Assembly: GCF_000224145.3 (NCBI RefSeq)
Contig: NW_004190479.2
Coordinates: 108,878-172,877 of the forward strand
DNA from: Ciona intestinalis
Lineage: Eukaryota; Chordata; Ascidiacea; Phlebobranchia; Cionidae
Length of the DNA stretch: 64,000 nt
Direction: 5' to 3'
Part shown: piece by piece, positions 12,801-26,300 of the stretch
How positions within the stretch are numbered: position 1 is the first letter of the stretch
Layout of the letters: every line of letters begins with the position of its first letter
Position numbers and translations under genes: made by a program
Notes under the pieces: model-generated
The model's input: only the letters and a program-made list of their open reading frames with translations
The model's database searches: none
What the model was told of the DNA's origin: nothing

Positions 12801-15800
12801 GTGGCAATTCTTGTTGTAGATTGTGTTAATCTCTTCAAACTGTTAAACAAAGTAAAAATGAACAAAATATTATTTAATAAAATACAACGCTTGCTCTCAC
12901 TTGTTAAAATTATTGTCTAGTAATTCACCCAAAATTTTAGACCTTGGATTCTGAGGTCTATTACTCAAGTATTTCAACACACTACAAGATAGAGCCCACA
13001 TTAATTGCATCCAGACGACACATTAATTTCAAAGTATTTTCTTACCACAGTGACGTCGTCCAACGAAGGTAGAAACGCAACCAACGTCGGTCCTTTGTTC
13101 AAAACTTGGAAGAATAAATTTGATTTTTGGCCAGAAGATAAAATACGTGGAACGACCTGAAACATGAGGTGTATAAATACACTATGTGTGTCTGGTGTAT
13201 AAGAAGACACCCATGTTATAACTCGACAGTGAGCATGAGGTGTATGAATACACCATGTGTGTCTGGTGTATAAGAAGACACCCATGTTATAATTTTACAC
13301 AACAAACACATATCATTCTCACAATCGGATCTTTCTTCTTCTCCATCCACCCCTCCACAACCTCCCATGTTGAGTTCAACGAGATTTCCCCAACACCTCG
13401 CCCACCATTATATATCCTCATGTAGCCTTCCTTCATACCAAGTGTAGTGTGAAGGAATGGGCTCGTGATCAAACCCATTTGGATGGCCCATGATGGAACT
13501 AAATGAATGAAGGGGATTTATTCACCTTTATGTTGGGGAAAGAATGGTCATTATAACACGGGTGTTCTGTTTCATACACATCGTGCCCGCTTGCGAGTAC
13601 AAGTTACCACGTATGTAACTTTGATCATTTTTTTGTATGGCCGACAATTTAGACAACCTCCCAAGGACATAGATTTACAATAGCCCACATAAGTAAACTA
13701 GATGATGAGTTATACAGTAGAGAAGCAACATTTCCTCACAATTACATGAACTTACATTTACTTAAACTTTGTAAAGATATTTGAAGAAACTGTTGCAATA
13801 ACTCGTTGCTTGTAAGGTTGACGCCAGCACTTGCTATAATGGAGGTCTGCGGGAAATGGTTTATTTGTTTAATATGTTGTAAATATGTCTACAGTAAAAC
13901 TTCACCCGTATAGAATGAAATAGATAAAGTGTTTTACTTTGAGCAATATAGATAATTGGTTTAATCGAAATGTTTTATACAATACAAATGATAAAAGTAT
14001 GAATGTTTTTACATGCGGATAAAAATAAACAAAAGTAATTACCCAAAAAGTAAAATATGTGGTAACTTGAAGCGGGCACGAGGTGTATGAAACAGAACAC
14101 CTGTGATATAACGACTTTCTTTTTCTGGCCATGCAAGGATATAGTAAGTTACATTCATCCATATTCAAACAAACAAACATCCATCTCACCTTTCCATTAT
14201 TAAGATAACCTTCCACAACATCTAATGTACCAAGGTAAGTGAATGGTGATAAAACTTTGGAAACAAAACGTGCAAAATATTGGTGTGTATGAGGCCCATT
14301 GTAGTGGACGGGGGTCTTTAAACTGAGAAAAAAATAAAAGTTACAATTTACAATAAAATACAACATTTATTAGGAAATAGACTACGAAAAATAAGCAAAC
14401 TGTGGCGAAATATCTCAGCAAGACCTCACACATAGCAATAATAGTGTACAAAAGGAAAATACAAATACGCTTTTATAAACAATTCGTTGGACTTGATTTT
14501 TGTCTGTTACGTTTTCGTAGCACCAGATCCTTACTGTATTTCTTTACACAAAAAATCGTTCAACTCTATGAGTACCAGATCAGGGTCAGATTCACGAATT
14601 TATTACAATATAACAAATGACAATACGGCTTCATATTTATTTGTACAAAGTTGAGATCTCAAAACAAACAGTGTATGTGTACTCTAAGTTCTACACCAAC
14701 CTTCTATGATGTAAATACAAATGTGGAAAAGATTGAAAATTATTATTTCCCCGACATTCCCCTTGATCCCACCAACAGTTGATGGCTACGAAAGATACCT
14801 AAATAAACATTATAAAATCAAATGATGGAACATATATACAAAAACATAGAATAGCTTCAATAAGTAACCGATATATGATGTTATATTTCAATGCAGCAAT
14901 GCTTCCGAACTTTTTCAATGCTTTTTAGTTTTACAGATATTTTGTGTGAAGGCAAGCTGTACTAGGTTAACTTAATTTTTCAGCAAACGGCTATGTTTTT
15001 GTTTTTAAAATAATTAAAGATAAATAAGACAAAATTACCACATCAACTGAAACTCTTTAAACTGGTAGTTCATATGCCATAGGGGTTATTTTTATTTAAA
15101 ATAACAGACACTTATATTTACATGACATCTCACCTGTTTATGGAAAACCTGAGCTGTTTTGTTCAATTCCTTGACTGAACTAAAAGACCTTTCACACCAT
15201 GGGGCGTAATATAGGACGAGAGATATTTCTGAGATGCTTAATAAATATTGTAGGTGTACCAAACTACCAGTGGGCAAGTCGTGTATTGGGGGATGGGTTA
15301 TAATGGGGGTCGGTTGCGGGGCAGAACGGGTCTGGGGGGAACTGTGGACGCTGTGGGTAAATAAAGATTGTAAAATTACTATATTTTAGAGAAATCTGGG
15401 GTGACATTGTTAAAATACCGTTACACTCATAGTTGTCAAACATAGGGAACCTCATTGATTAATGTGGTGAATGCAATATACCTTGGCTCTGCTTGTTTGT
15501 ATAGACACCTAACAGCAGGGTAAAATCTGGGGTGACATTGTTAAAATACAGTTACACTCATAGTTGTCAAACATAGGAAACCTCATTGATTAATGTGGTG
15601 AATGCAATATACTTTGGGTCTGCTTGTTTGTATAGACACCTAACAGCTGGGCAAAAGCTTTAAAAACTGTAGTCTTAGACTCCTAAAGCTAAAACATATG
15701 TCGCCTCTTTTTCATAACAACATGTCTTAGATGTATATGGTTCTATTACGTATTAATACATCAAGAATACATATACGTAACGTTATACTTTACACAACAC

Positions 15801-15975
15801 TACCTTAAAGTCACCATGAATACGAAAATACTTAAATTCAAACACCAACAAACGATCATAACACTCACCCGTCCCATAAACGTTGAATAAAGAAAACAAA
15901 TGTCAGAATTAAAATAATTGTTTCTGGTCGCTTTTGCATTGTTTTTATGATCTTAGAAGCCCCGATAGTAACCAT
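9811..15975 (-). CDS. TXNDC11: Thioredoxin domain-containing protein 11 (TXNDC11/EFP1)
   Basis: Twelve phase-consistent exons: 15975-15869, 15350-15134, 14798-14701, 14322-14190, 13846-13756, 13498-13323, 13156-13046, 12839-12371, 11801-11653, 11051-10855, 10611-10405, 10048-9811. They give 730 residues. In mammals TXNDC11 is an ER membrane redox protein that binds DUOX and EDEM factors. An N-terminal signal-anchor lies at about residues 20-33 ([12 protein letters not shown]). The first thioredoxin domain has YYAPWCERS (C88-x-x-S), followed by [15 protein letters not shown]. The last has SPYCGFC (C528-x-x-C531), where most relatives have [23 protein letters not shown] matches the middle region. 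The C-terminus is shorter than in human, with only a brief helical tail. Introns carry the 71-bp and 98-bp repeats. Confidence 0.93.
10143..10300 (-). repeat. SINE-like element (reverse orientation)
   Basis: Tail module (TTATAACATGGGCGTTCTG) followed by body (GGGTAATGG, GTGACCACTGGGTTGGAGCA, ATTGCAGTTAAG), in the last intron of TXNDC11. Confidence 0.65.
13165..13300. repeat. 71-bp minisatellite, 2 copies
   Basis: Two units carry GTGAGCATGAGGTGTATGAA, TACACCATGTGTGTCTGGTG and TATAAGAAGACACCCATGTT, in a TXNDC11 intron. The same unit recurs at 31950-32315, 51930-52130, 53505-53597 and 63145-63335. Confidence 0.9.
13550..13680 (-). repeat. SINE-like element (reverse, tail plus partial body)
   Basis: CACGGGTGTTCTGTTTCATA tail module followed by a GTATGGCCGACAATTTAGAC body, in a TXNDC11 intron. 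Confidence 0.6.
15388..15650. repeat. Tandem duplicate, about 140-bp unit
   Basis: Two copies of a unit with AAATCTGGGGTGACATTG, CATTGATTAATGTGGTGAAT and GCTTGTTTGTATAGACACCT, in TXNDC11 intron 1. A solo copy lies at 43106-43195 in an intron of the ankyrin-KEN gene. Confidence 0.9.
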
Positions 15976-17410
15976 CGTGTTTTACATTTTGCTATGAAAC
16001 TACAAAACTTGGCCAAAACTTAATAAACAACAAACTTATGCGAGTTTTATAACAAATAGTTCATTAATCGGTTTCCTAGTTTTCTGGTTTAGATCAATGG
16101 GGAATTACCTAAAGTAAAATGTTAATGTTAGCAAACTAACTACGTGGCTTTAGTTGAAAAGGAATTCAACCACTTAAAAGCGTGAAGAAAACAAATATAA
16201 ATTGTACTTAAGCTGTTTCACTTTTAACTAAACATTCAGTGATGTATTTTTACATGTTATATTTTTTACCAACCCGTGTCAGTTGAACGGGTAGCATTTA
16301 AGATTATCCGACGTGTTGTTTATTAGTCAGCATTAAAATCATGAGCCAGCGTTATATTTTAAGTTAGGGCGGGAAGCACGTGGATAAATCTTTCAAAACT
16401 GTTTGGATTCCACAGAAATAAAACATATAACACACTTTAAATGTTACGCTTGTTTATTCAGTATATTAGACTAATTGCAAACCTTTAATAAAGAAACCAA
16501 GTCAAATCCTTAAACAAAACCACATTTTTTTCTTAAATTGACAAATTTATTTTGCAATAATAATGTCCCCTTTGCGATAATACAACATTGGGTACAAAGC
16601 TGCTTATTATAAGTAAGTACAAGGGTTGCAAAAGGGATGCAAATATTAATATAAGCCAAGTAATGACGGTAAAATATGGACAAGATACTGAAGCAAGGAA
16701 TAAATTGTAATTTACCTGATACAAAACGTGTTTAAAATGCTGGGAAGCATTGAGTGTAATAAACATTCTGTGTATTTGGAATATAAAAGTATTTCTGCAA
16801 GATTATATGGCTTTTTCATAAAGTAAACGCAGCGTATATATTGCGCACATTCGGTGAATTTGAATACTTCTGTAATGGCAACTGTTGCTGCCCCGTTAGT
16901 GATGGACAACTCACTTATGGATAATCTTTATACAGGATATACGAGACACATAATTTCACACAGTGCAAGATCTAATTTTGAGACTTTTCTTCTGGTAGAA
17001 AATAAACAAGATGAAAAAGTCTCGCTGCATGACAAGTTAAACATTAGTCGAAATAAAACGTTGGTTATAATTATTCTTATGTTATTGTTTTTGTACCAGA
17101 AGTTCAGTTTCAAAATTATATTATGCCTGGTAGACAAAGCAGAGAGTGCAAGATGTTGTAGCTTGGGATATAAACGGCTGTTTTAAATTTACAGTGACCA
17201 AGTGTATCTGTTGTGTAGTGTAATATTGAATTAAATAAAAGTGAATACTGAATGATATCAGCTTTGCATATTTACTTGAAAATATTATTTGTTGAAGAAT
17301 TTAATAATTTCTGTAAAATCTAAACAGAAGACACTTAATTGTGATGTCACAGATTACTGTTAAACAATGTGTTCAATTATTTGAAGCATTGTATTTATAT
17401 TCTAGAATAT
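15976..17410. other. Intergenic between TXNDC11 and fascin
   Basis: This is the 5' flank of TXNDC11 and the 3' flank of fascin. A + strand open frame of 104 codons from ATG 16872 has a hydrophobic stretch (LVIIILMLLFLY) and an AATAAA near 17234, but no recognisable family or exon partners. It is not called as a gene. Otherwise nothing is supported. Confidence 0.4.
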
Positions 17411-20400
17411 CTAATATTCAAACAATGTCTTCTTGTCAATCCCACTTCCGCTTGCTGTCATAATACCAACATGGTCGCTTGTGACGTAAACATCTCCGTT
17501 CTCAGGTTTCAATGCCAACTTGCTATTCTTTGTGAGCTGAATTAGGAAAGGTTGGGCTTGAGATCCAGTTGCTGCAACTTTCTTATCTCCATCAACGGCC
17601 CAATACTTTCCATTGGGAGCTGGAATAAATGTAAGAAGAAATTAGAATTTTACACAACATACAATGTTTAAGAAAAAATTGCGTTTTTACTTTGCCATTG
17701 CTTATGAGTAACTTATTTGTAACTTTGTGGGTGATTATTTATCTATTGGACTGCCAATTTGAACAACCAATTAGTGACCACTGCGTTGTAGCAATTGCCG
17801 TCAAGTGTCTTGCCCATGGACACATACGCCTACAATGATAGCAACATCATACCTGTCTATTCGGATTAGGATGTAAGAGCTATAACCATTGCACCATAGC
17901 ATGGATAAATTTATCAAACAAAAAAAGATGGTTTTTAAAACCCCGGGGACCCCCAAAATTTTTTTTGAGAAAAAAAAAAACAAACCTTTAATCCCATAAG
18001 CTCCGTCGTTTTCCTCCATTTGGAAAATATCGTAAGTTGCCCGATTTCCCTCCAACTTATCCCCTTTACATCCGACAAAACCGTGCTCACCACGGAACAC
18101 AATGATGGCTCTGTTACATAACAAACAACTATTATATACAACACAATCAACTGAGTCTAATGTATTGTACATAACACAGTAATAATGATCTGTAGAACTT
18201 CTTGAAACTCATTTTTCAAGTCACACTTCAGTTTGTTGACGTCATTTTTTTGTTGACGCATTGATAGAATTTTAAATAACATTGCTTATAGTTTTAAATA
18301 TTAACAAAAAAACATATTTCGCTGTTTTCATTAAACAGGTTAAATTATTCTTTGTGCAAAATGCAAAATATTTTTTATTATAACAAAGAAACCATGATCT
18401 ACACACAATCAAACCTGTTCGTTAATCTGAAAGTAAAATCTTCTGCATCTTTGCTTGGAGCGAATAGATGACCTGATGGTTTGATGCTCACGTAGTTACC
18501 ATTGGAAGCCACCAAGCGAATAAATCTACCATGCCATTCGACCACAAAGTGGGTGTTCGCATTACTGGGAAACAAACAATGTTCATTTTCTTATGTAAAT
18601 GTTGCTTTTGGTAAGTATTGTAGAAGTGGGGTGCATTTTTAAATAATTTAAAGTTAATTATTTCATAATAAGAATAAATAATGTTAATTGTCCTTTTGTA
18701 ATTATTTTATTGCTTAGAGAAACACATGTTAAGTTCATGAAGGAGGGTCCAGAGTTTCCCTTTGCTTCTTAGAGGGGATGCAAGAGATAACAAAGGATCG
18801 TATGTGAATTATACCTAAACATGCCTTTCTATACACAAAAGTAGAGTGCAGAATTTGTAGGTAATGCTAATAGCATTAAAGGGTGTGAGGGTTGTACCCC
18901 TGGCCCTAACTAATACAGACTGTGCACATTATTAAGTGGAAGTCCATCAGAAACGGCCACTCCTGACAACAGTTCCCGATGTTTAAAACACTCACTTAGT
19001 ATCTGCGGCATCAGCCAGGATACTTTGTCCATCCAATCTCCAATACTTCTCTTTATCGTTGCGGAAAAATACTTTCTCAGTTGCCGGGTCAATTTCCATC
19101 TGAAACGTCTCACTTTCCTCAGCATCAATTTGATTGGCTGAGAGCTGGAGACCTGTTTTGTAACAATGCAGATTATTCTGACTGTTTTTCTTTTATGACC
19201 CAACATGTGATTTAGAAACAAAGTTTCAATGAAACTTGGATGTTTAGAAAAGTTTAAATTATTCACGAGGTGTGGTAAAAAATTGCTATACCATGTGTGT
19301 CTGGTGTAAGAAGACACCCATATGTTATAATCTTACGAGCATGAGGTACAAACCTTGTTTTCCAGAAACATATTTTCCTTTAGTTTTAGAGAAGAGTGTA
19401 ATCTGTGGATGAGAATCAATCAACGCAAATTCTTCATCTTTTCCAGGCTTGTCTTTACGTCCTTGTAGTTGCCCTTTGGGTCCAACTGGTGACAAATATC
19501 TACAAACACACAAAATTCTCTTAGTTGGTAATGATTGAAAAATTAAAAAAAAGATAGAAAAAAGAGCAGTAAAATACCGCATGTTCATTATTTGTTTGAT
19601 AATCGACCACTAAGTAACATACGTGGGAACTCATAAGCGGCACGAGGAGTAAGAATCAGAACACTGGTGTTTAACGATTTTCTGACCACGCCAGGATAAA
19701 GATACATTAATAAACGTTGATGCATGGTCGAAATTAATTTCAAACATTACAAAATATGTTTTCTCAAAGATACCAAGTTAGATACAACTTAAACTAACCA
19801 ACATAGCATTGATTATTCCACAACTTGCTCGGTTCATTAAAAATTAAACTTCCCGAAAAATCCCAACTACGTAACATCGATTTAGAATTGAGTTTCTATG
19901 ACGTAATAGTTACGACGTCACGACGAAACAAGTAACATCGAGTTGCGTCCGAAAATTCACATAAGAGAAATACAAGGACCCCCGTTTATTAAGTACAGTA
20001 CCAGGGCCCATTGCCCTAGAAAACAATATCGCCTGGGCAGTGGGCATGAAGTGTGCGAATCAAGGTTTTATAATTCACACTATGGCTTACGTGTGCCCGT
20101 ATTCATTCAAACATACTACACAACGTATATTTAGTAGTAAAATGTGGTCTAACCATTATTTCACCTACCTCCCGTCATGCTTGCTTTTAAACGCAATCTT
20201 CCCCGAGTAAAACTCGATTGTGAACAAACACTCCTGACCCTTAGGTTCCGCATGTAATGTTCCATCGTACCCAAGGTATTTGCTGTTAGATGTTACAAGG
20301 GCATATCCCTTGTCCTTGAACAGTAGTGTAATAAGTGTGTCCTCCCCCCACGGTGTTCTTTTAGTCATATGGACTTCTTCACCGTTTGGTGAGAGATGGG

Positions 20401-23391
20401 CGTAACATTTACGTCGAATGTTGCAAATGTTCACCTGTTATGACGTAACAAAAGATCAGTGTTATGTAACAAACTATTTAGATTGTTGCAAATTCTTACA
20501 AACAATCAATGTATTAAGGTTAATTAAGGTAATTTATTGGTTTGTTACGTCACAAACTAGAAACACCCGACGGTGTAATTGTAGAATCTCACACAAACCA
20601 TCTGTGTGATGTCATAAACGAATTATGATTACACCGACAGCTTGCACGCGAAACCACGGGTTTTAGTTTGTAATTTCACCCTGTTCTAGATTTAATAATC
20701 GCTTTTGACATTTGACACGAAAAATCCAATTTCGTGCACCGCGTGTTTGTTAGAACGCGCTGTTTGTTTGGCGACTATGACGTCATCAATCAAATAACAT
20801 CCCAGAACGAAACTCTTTTATGACGAAACAATTACGATCGTAAATCAAGTACTTTGACGCTACCATCATTGTGGGCGTATGTGTACAAGTCATTTAATGG
20901 CAAACCCCTACTTATATAAAAATTATTTTAAACTTTTTAAAACCAACACCAGTGTTTCCAAATAAATAATTGATTAGTGTTGACCTAATCCCCACCTGGT
21001 TAACGCAGATAAACCAAAACAGTTGGGACATTTAGGCTTACCCACCGCGATGGGAAATCTAATTATATTTTCTGCGCGTCGCTCAGATCTTAGACAAGAG
21101 CTTTTTAGTTCACGAGTTTTTTTTTCGAAATCCTAGTTATGTATAGCGCGGTGGTTAGCACTCGCAAGGTAGCTAGAGCTCAGACACGTGGTGAGTGAAA
21201 CAAAACACCCATGTTGTAACGACTTCGCCTAGCCACGCGAACATAAATAAGTTGCAATAAATCTTACAACAAATATAACGAAGTTTAATCGAAAATTCAC
21301 GAAGATACAAGAATCAACCAAAACTGCAGCCTCCTCGATTAAATTTGTTAACCTTTTGTTTGCAACACCTGGCCTACATTGTTTATTACCCAATAATCGT
21401 ATATTACGTCATAATGTATAGATGCGTCACCTATGTTACGTCATAAAATCGCTTCCGCCTTATGTTTTCATAATTAACTGTAATCCGCAATCGATGTCAT
21501 CAATTCGAACCGAATAATACGAGGCAAAAACTAATTTCCAATAACAACTTTAGATATAAGGGGAACGAAATTAGACACAGTTACATCCACGTTCATTTTT
21601 GCCCGAACATTACTTCTTAAACACTGGAAACGTCCAGAATATGTTTACTCTATTTACCTGTGGATGCATTGCGAGATGGATCACCCACAAATACGTGTTT
21701 GAAATTGTTTGTTCGAAACATGACAGGTTGTCTCCGCTTCCACCAAAATACCGTTCATACTTTGAGCTCTTGATCGCCCACCGACCATCAGTTGTAGCTT
21801 CGACCTGGAACTTATTTTCTTCCGAAGGCGTCTCGGTGTCACAACTAACCTTGCCGTTCTTGTCGGCTCCCAGGTAACGACCGAGGAAACTCTGTAAATA
21901 CGGAGGAAATTAACTTCCAACTATTCATGTGTATTTTATTGCACATCATTAAAGATATAGTAAGGTGGGGTAAGATGGGACATATTTTCCGTTTATTTTA
22001 TCGTCCCATTTAGTAATAAATAAAGAATATTTACAGAGTTAAATACCCGTAATCTAATGACTCTAAAAAGCGTTGTTAACACGATTAAAAACTATGGAAT
22101 ATTGTAATAGCGGTATCCCATCTTACCCCACAGTTCTATACTTATGGTACAATGCGTTTCCACCATAAAAGGAACTGCAACATGGCTGAAAACTTTAAAT
22201 AGAAAACCTTATTTCCTGTGAGTTATAATTAGAACATCTTATTCTTAACCAACTTCCTCGGACAGGTTCCTAGTTGTGATTGTAAACATTGCAATTTAAT
22301 AAATGGGCCATATTATGCAATGATAATTTAATGCATTTTATCAAAGCATGAGTAACTGACTTTTGTCTCTTTAGTCTAAACGAAGATCGACAAGCATACT
22401 AAGACAAAAAGCCGGACCATTATGATTAGGTATTCACAATGCAAATTATTATGCACAAAATTTAATATAACGGGTATATGTCATAATGTTTTTAATGACG
22501 TCACAGTACACCGGAAGAGGAAAACAGGAAAGCGACGTCATGTCACGTGATAAGAGCTTCCGATTAAATGTCGAATTTAAATTACAACCAACAACAACAT
22601 GTAGCGAGTAACAAAGATATATCTACACCCAGCGTTGTTCAGCGGAGCGGAGATATTTCGTTGTTTGTTCTTTTAAGTGGCGTTTACACTACAGTGTAGC
22701 CCGCCTCGGTGTAAAAAGAACAAACAAAGAAAAAAATATCCACCCTCAGCGTTTTGTTGTTTTATTTTAGAATACTTCACAATAAAAATTATACGTCACA
22801 ATCGCCCCTTAATAGTTACGTCACAAACCACATCTCGTCTAGACATGAATCGAATTAATTTCGATCGAAACCGCCAAGGGAGTCGCGTCTTAATGCGAAA
22901 GCCGCGATTTGGGTTCTAGTTTCCGAAACCGAATGTAACATACGAGTGCGGTGCTGATTTATTTGAAAGTCGCTGACGTGCGTTGAACAACGTTGGGTGT
23001 AGATATTTCTATGTTTGTTCATTTTACACTAAAACGAACTACGCTAGTGTGACTGTGAACGCCGCTTAAAAAGAACAAACAAAGAAATATCTCTCCCAGC
23101 GTTGTTCAGCGCAGGTCAGCGTAGATATTTCTTTGTTTGTTTAATTGGTTTTCCTGTAAACCTTTTATAGCTTTAACAAAATGCGAAAAAAACGATCAAG
23201 ATTCCAACCCCCACCTTGAAATATACGTCATTTCCGCCGTTAGGTTCTTGCTCCAAGCTCCATGTTTGTTTTTTCTTTAAACTAGCGCCACTAGCTGCGA
23301 TCTTGAAGCCAAATGTTTCAGCGGTCAAATATTTGTTGCTGGAGTTGATCAAGCCAAACGTGAACTGCAAAGCTTCACTCAGTTCGCCCAT
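17411..23391 (-). CDS. FSCN1: Fascin actin-bundling protein
   Basis: Eight phase-consistent exons: 23391-23215, 21891-21658, 20434-20169, 19499-19354, 19152-18996, 18564-18415, 18110-17986, 17619-17411 (TAG). They give 487 residues; human fascin-1 has 493. Fascin cross-links parallel F-actin in filopodia through four beta-trefoil domains. Matches run along the whole length: [19 protein letters not shown], the [12 protein letters not shown] actin-site segment with the PKC-site serine equivalent (S37), [59 protein letters not shown], and the C-terminus TLFEY (human SLWEY). Vertebrates have three paralogues, so the symbol means the family, not strict FSCN1 orthology. The 1.3-kb first intron holds three MITEs. 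Confidence 0.96.
17712..17850 (-). repeat. SINE-like body fragment
   Basis: GTGGGTGATTATTTATC, AACCAATTAGTGACCACTG, CAATTGCCGTCAAGTGTCTT and GACACATACGCCTACAATG are the reverse complement of the SINE-like body. The copy lacks the tail and sits in the last fascin intron. Confidence 0.65.
21961..22134. mobile_element. MITE family A (GGTGGGGTAAGATGGG), full copy
   Basis: About 175 bp flanked by terminal inverted repeats GGTGGGGTAAGATGGGA and TCCCATCTTACCCCACAG, with a conserved interior (CCCATTTAGTAATAAATAAA, GACTCTAAAAAGCGTTGTTA). No coding capacity. It is in fascin intron 1. Confidence 0.8.
22651..22740. mobile_element. MITE family B, 90-bp copy 1
   Basis: Ends AGATATTTCGTTGTTTGTTC and GAACAAACAAAGAAAAAAAT form about 20-bp inverted repeats around a short core (TTTAAGTGGCGTTTACACT). 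It lies in fascin intron 1, oriented opposite to the copy at 23001. Confidence 0.8.
23001..23092. mobile_element. MITE family B, 90-bp copy 2
   Basis: Ends AGATATTTCTATGTTTGTTC and GAACAAACAAAGAAATATCT. The core (GTGAACGCCGCTTAAAAAG) matches copy 1 in reverse. A lone left end follows at 23123-23144. Both copies are flanked by AGCGTTGTTCAGCG-like sequence, hinting at a larger foldback unit. Confidence 0.8.
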
Positions 23392-26300
23392 CGTGTATTA
23401 ATTAAACTTAACTTAGTAAAGTACCTGGTTATGAAACAAAGGTTTGAAATAAAGTAAAAACACTTGTGTGTCACTGAATAAAACACTTAACAGCAATTGC
23501 TCCAACCTAGTGGTCACTAACGCGAACCGATTAAAATTGATTGAGACCATCAGCTTTATGGCAAACTTATTATTTATGAGATATTCACTTTTAAACCCAA
23601 CATAAAATGCTTAAATACACCATATGTGCCCGGTGTATAAGAAGACACGCGTGTAATAACCTGACGCGCCTACACCTAGTTTCCGCATGATAATCTAAAT
23701 AAAAAACAGCAACGAACTGAACTAATCGTATGAAGCATATATTATTATATAGCGCATATAATCCACAACGCACACGATATACAGATTAGGCGACCTCACA
23801 GACATGGCTGTATATTGAATATACTTCAATAATATTTGCCCCCCAATACTCGAATCCTGCTAAAACCTAATTTGGATAAAATACCAAAAATAAACAGTTT
23901 TAGCGCAAAATAAGAAGCGATAAAATTACTTTCGGTTAAAATATCAAAAAATCTATAAAAAGAAGATAAAATGATATTTATTGCGTCATAATCGATTCGC
24001 TATTGGCGATAACTCAATTTATTTTGAGCAGATTTTTTTATCGGTCGTAAATAAACGTTAATGGCCAAGCACCTGCTGTATACGAAACGTTGTTGGATGT
24101 AAATTAACAATTATAGATGGTTTCTCTTTGCACAAGGGATGTAAATTTGGGTTTTAAAAGTTAAACGACAGACAGGGTGCCAGGGTATGTGATAAACAAC
24201 AGACAGTGTACCAGACCGTGATATAGATGGGTGTTTCATAAAGTCACATTTGGATCTGTTTGCGGAACACCACAAGCGTAAAATATCATATTTAAAATCG
24301 TACACAACAGAATTTAGGAAACCACGTGGGATAAACGAGGAACAGTGTACCATAGGATAAACGACAAACAGTGTACCGAAATTTAGACCCAAGGCACTCA
24401 AGTCAAACGAAACTCAAAACCCCTTTATCGATAACACTCTAGATTACCCTTATCATATTTTCCCACAATGTTATCACTTCCACACGGGAGGATTGGGTAA
24501 GAGGGGTTACTTTTTATCTATCGTTGTCGTTTACTTCAAGACCGCAACGTCGTTTACTTCAAGACTGCAGCCTTTAAACTATAAACGTAGCTTTAACGAT
24601 GACTGGAATTAAAATTTGATTTAACAGTTTAAACTAGTTACACTTTCAGGGCTCGCTGTTACAGAGACACTCAACACCCCTGGTCCCATGCTCCATTAAT
24701 AAAATATACTACATTTGTTTTAAGTCGTTTTTGTTTACGTCTGTTATTTTTATTAAACTTTTGTAAAAAATGTTTTTGTCAATTCGATTTCTGAATACGT
24801 CAGGAGACGAAACGACTGTAACCACGAATAACAGGGAATATTAATTCACGATTAAGGTTTAATATGTTAGTAGTTAGTCGATAACTAAGTTATCCATTAC
24901 CAGTGGAAGTTTATACACCAGACACCATGAGTCATTCAAGTTACACCGGTTTCCCAAGCGGCACAAACTTCCTATATTAAACCATGATGGTTTCTTTTGG
25001 GAAATGTCTTTGCTTTTCCTAAGTTTAAAACCCAGTGTAAGAGATTGGTGTCCCGTCGCGCCCTTGTCTGCTAAATCGGCGCTTAGGAAACTGTTTTGTT
25101 GATAGATTGTTTGTTATTCAATTCCCCATTGAATAACGGTCACGGTAACTTGTTTATAAAATAAGTAAAATGGGAAATACAAAACGAACCGCCTGTATTT
25201 ACCCTCTGTGTTTATTTATAGTTAAACTAGAGGTAAATATTACCAGCAAGTGAATTACCAGCATTTTACGCACCCAAGGTTTCCATCGTGATCACATAAA
25301 CCTCTGTGTGACGTAACAAAGGTATATACATCGTAACAAATTTAATTATTGCATAATGAAAGTTTTACTAGAATAATCCATTATTCCATAACAATCACGC
25401 ACAATTATAATACATGTATATATAACGACCTATCTACACGCCCATCAGTAAAGCACGATGCTGTACCAGAATACACTTTAGAAACCTTTTGAAAACGCAC
25501 TTTAGAAACTAAGCGAACTTATAGTACGGAATACACGTTGTAAATATGCGATATATACTTGCTTTAATATAACTGTATTTCGACAAGTTACCTCAAAGCT
25601 ATGGTTTGTATAAGTTATGCTGTAGCTAAGTATATAACGCGTTTGTATTAATGCAATATTATACAATGTTGAAACATACATAGATATATTATTTATATAT
25701 CATCAACAAATTATATTATAAGCAACAAAATGTTGATTTTCATCAATTAAGCCATACCACAACACAAAAGTGAAATCCCTAAACTGTTGTCTCGCGGAAG
25801 TGGTTCATAATACGTCATATCCTTTCATTCGTAACTCGAGTCACGTCGTAAAGAAGTAGACAACACAACACATTAGAAACATAGACTGCTTTGCATTATA
25901 CACAATATGACGTAATTAGCAAATGAAACTTAATTAAATTACTGCATTAAATACGCTGTGGTTCATTACACGACGACGACATGGTTCATTTTCACTTTGG
26001 AATACAAGAAACCATCTAACACACGAATAGTCATTATACTTCTACATAACTACATTATTGCCGCAGATTTAAAAACACTAACTAACAATTAGACAGCATT
26101 GTTATTTTACATTGATGAGGTCCATGCTACAGTATATGCTTATAATGTTCGCACAGATAGTCACGACTAAATTTAACACATGCTGTTCATACTGAAGTCT
26201 TTTCTATAAATAACAAAACAACCAATACAACTGTACACACACCACACAGCATACCAGTTCTGTTACCAACATTCCATTAATAAAATTCGGTTCATTTCTG

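Noticed and set aside
4916-15975. DCTN6-RNASEH2B-TXNDC11 as an operon
   Set aside because: The genes share a strand, but the spacers are 328 and 594 bp and carry repeats. Ascidian operons usually have almost no spacer, so there is not enough support.
16872-17186. + strand ORF with hydrophobic stretch followed by AATAAA
   Set aside because: No recognisable family, no exon partners, and overlapping frames on the other strand are equally open. Left as a note only.
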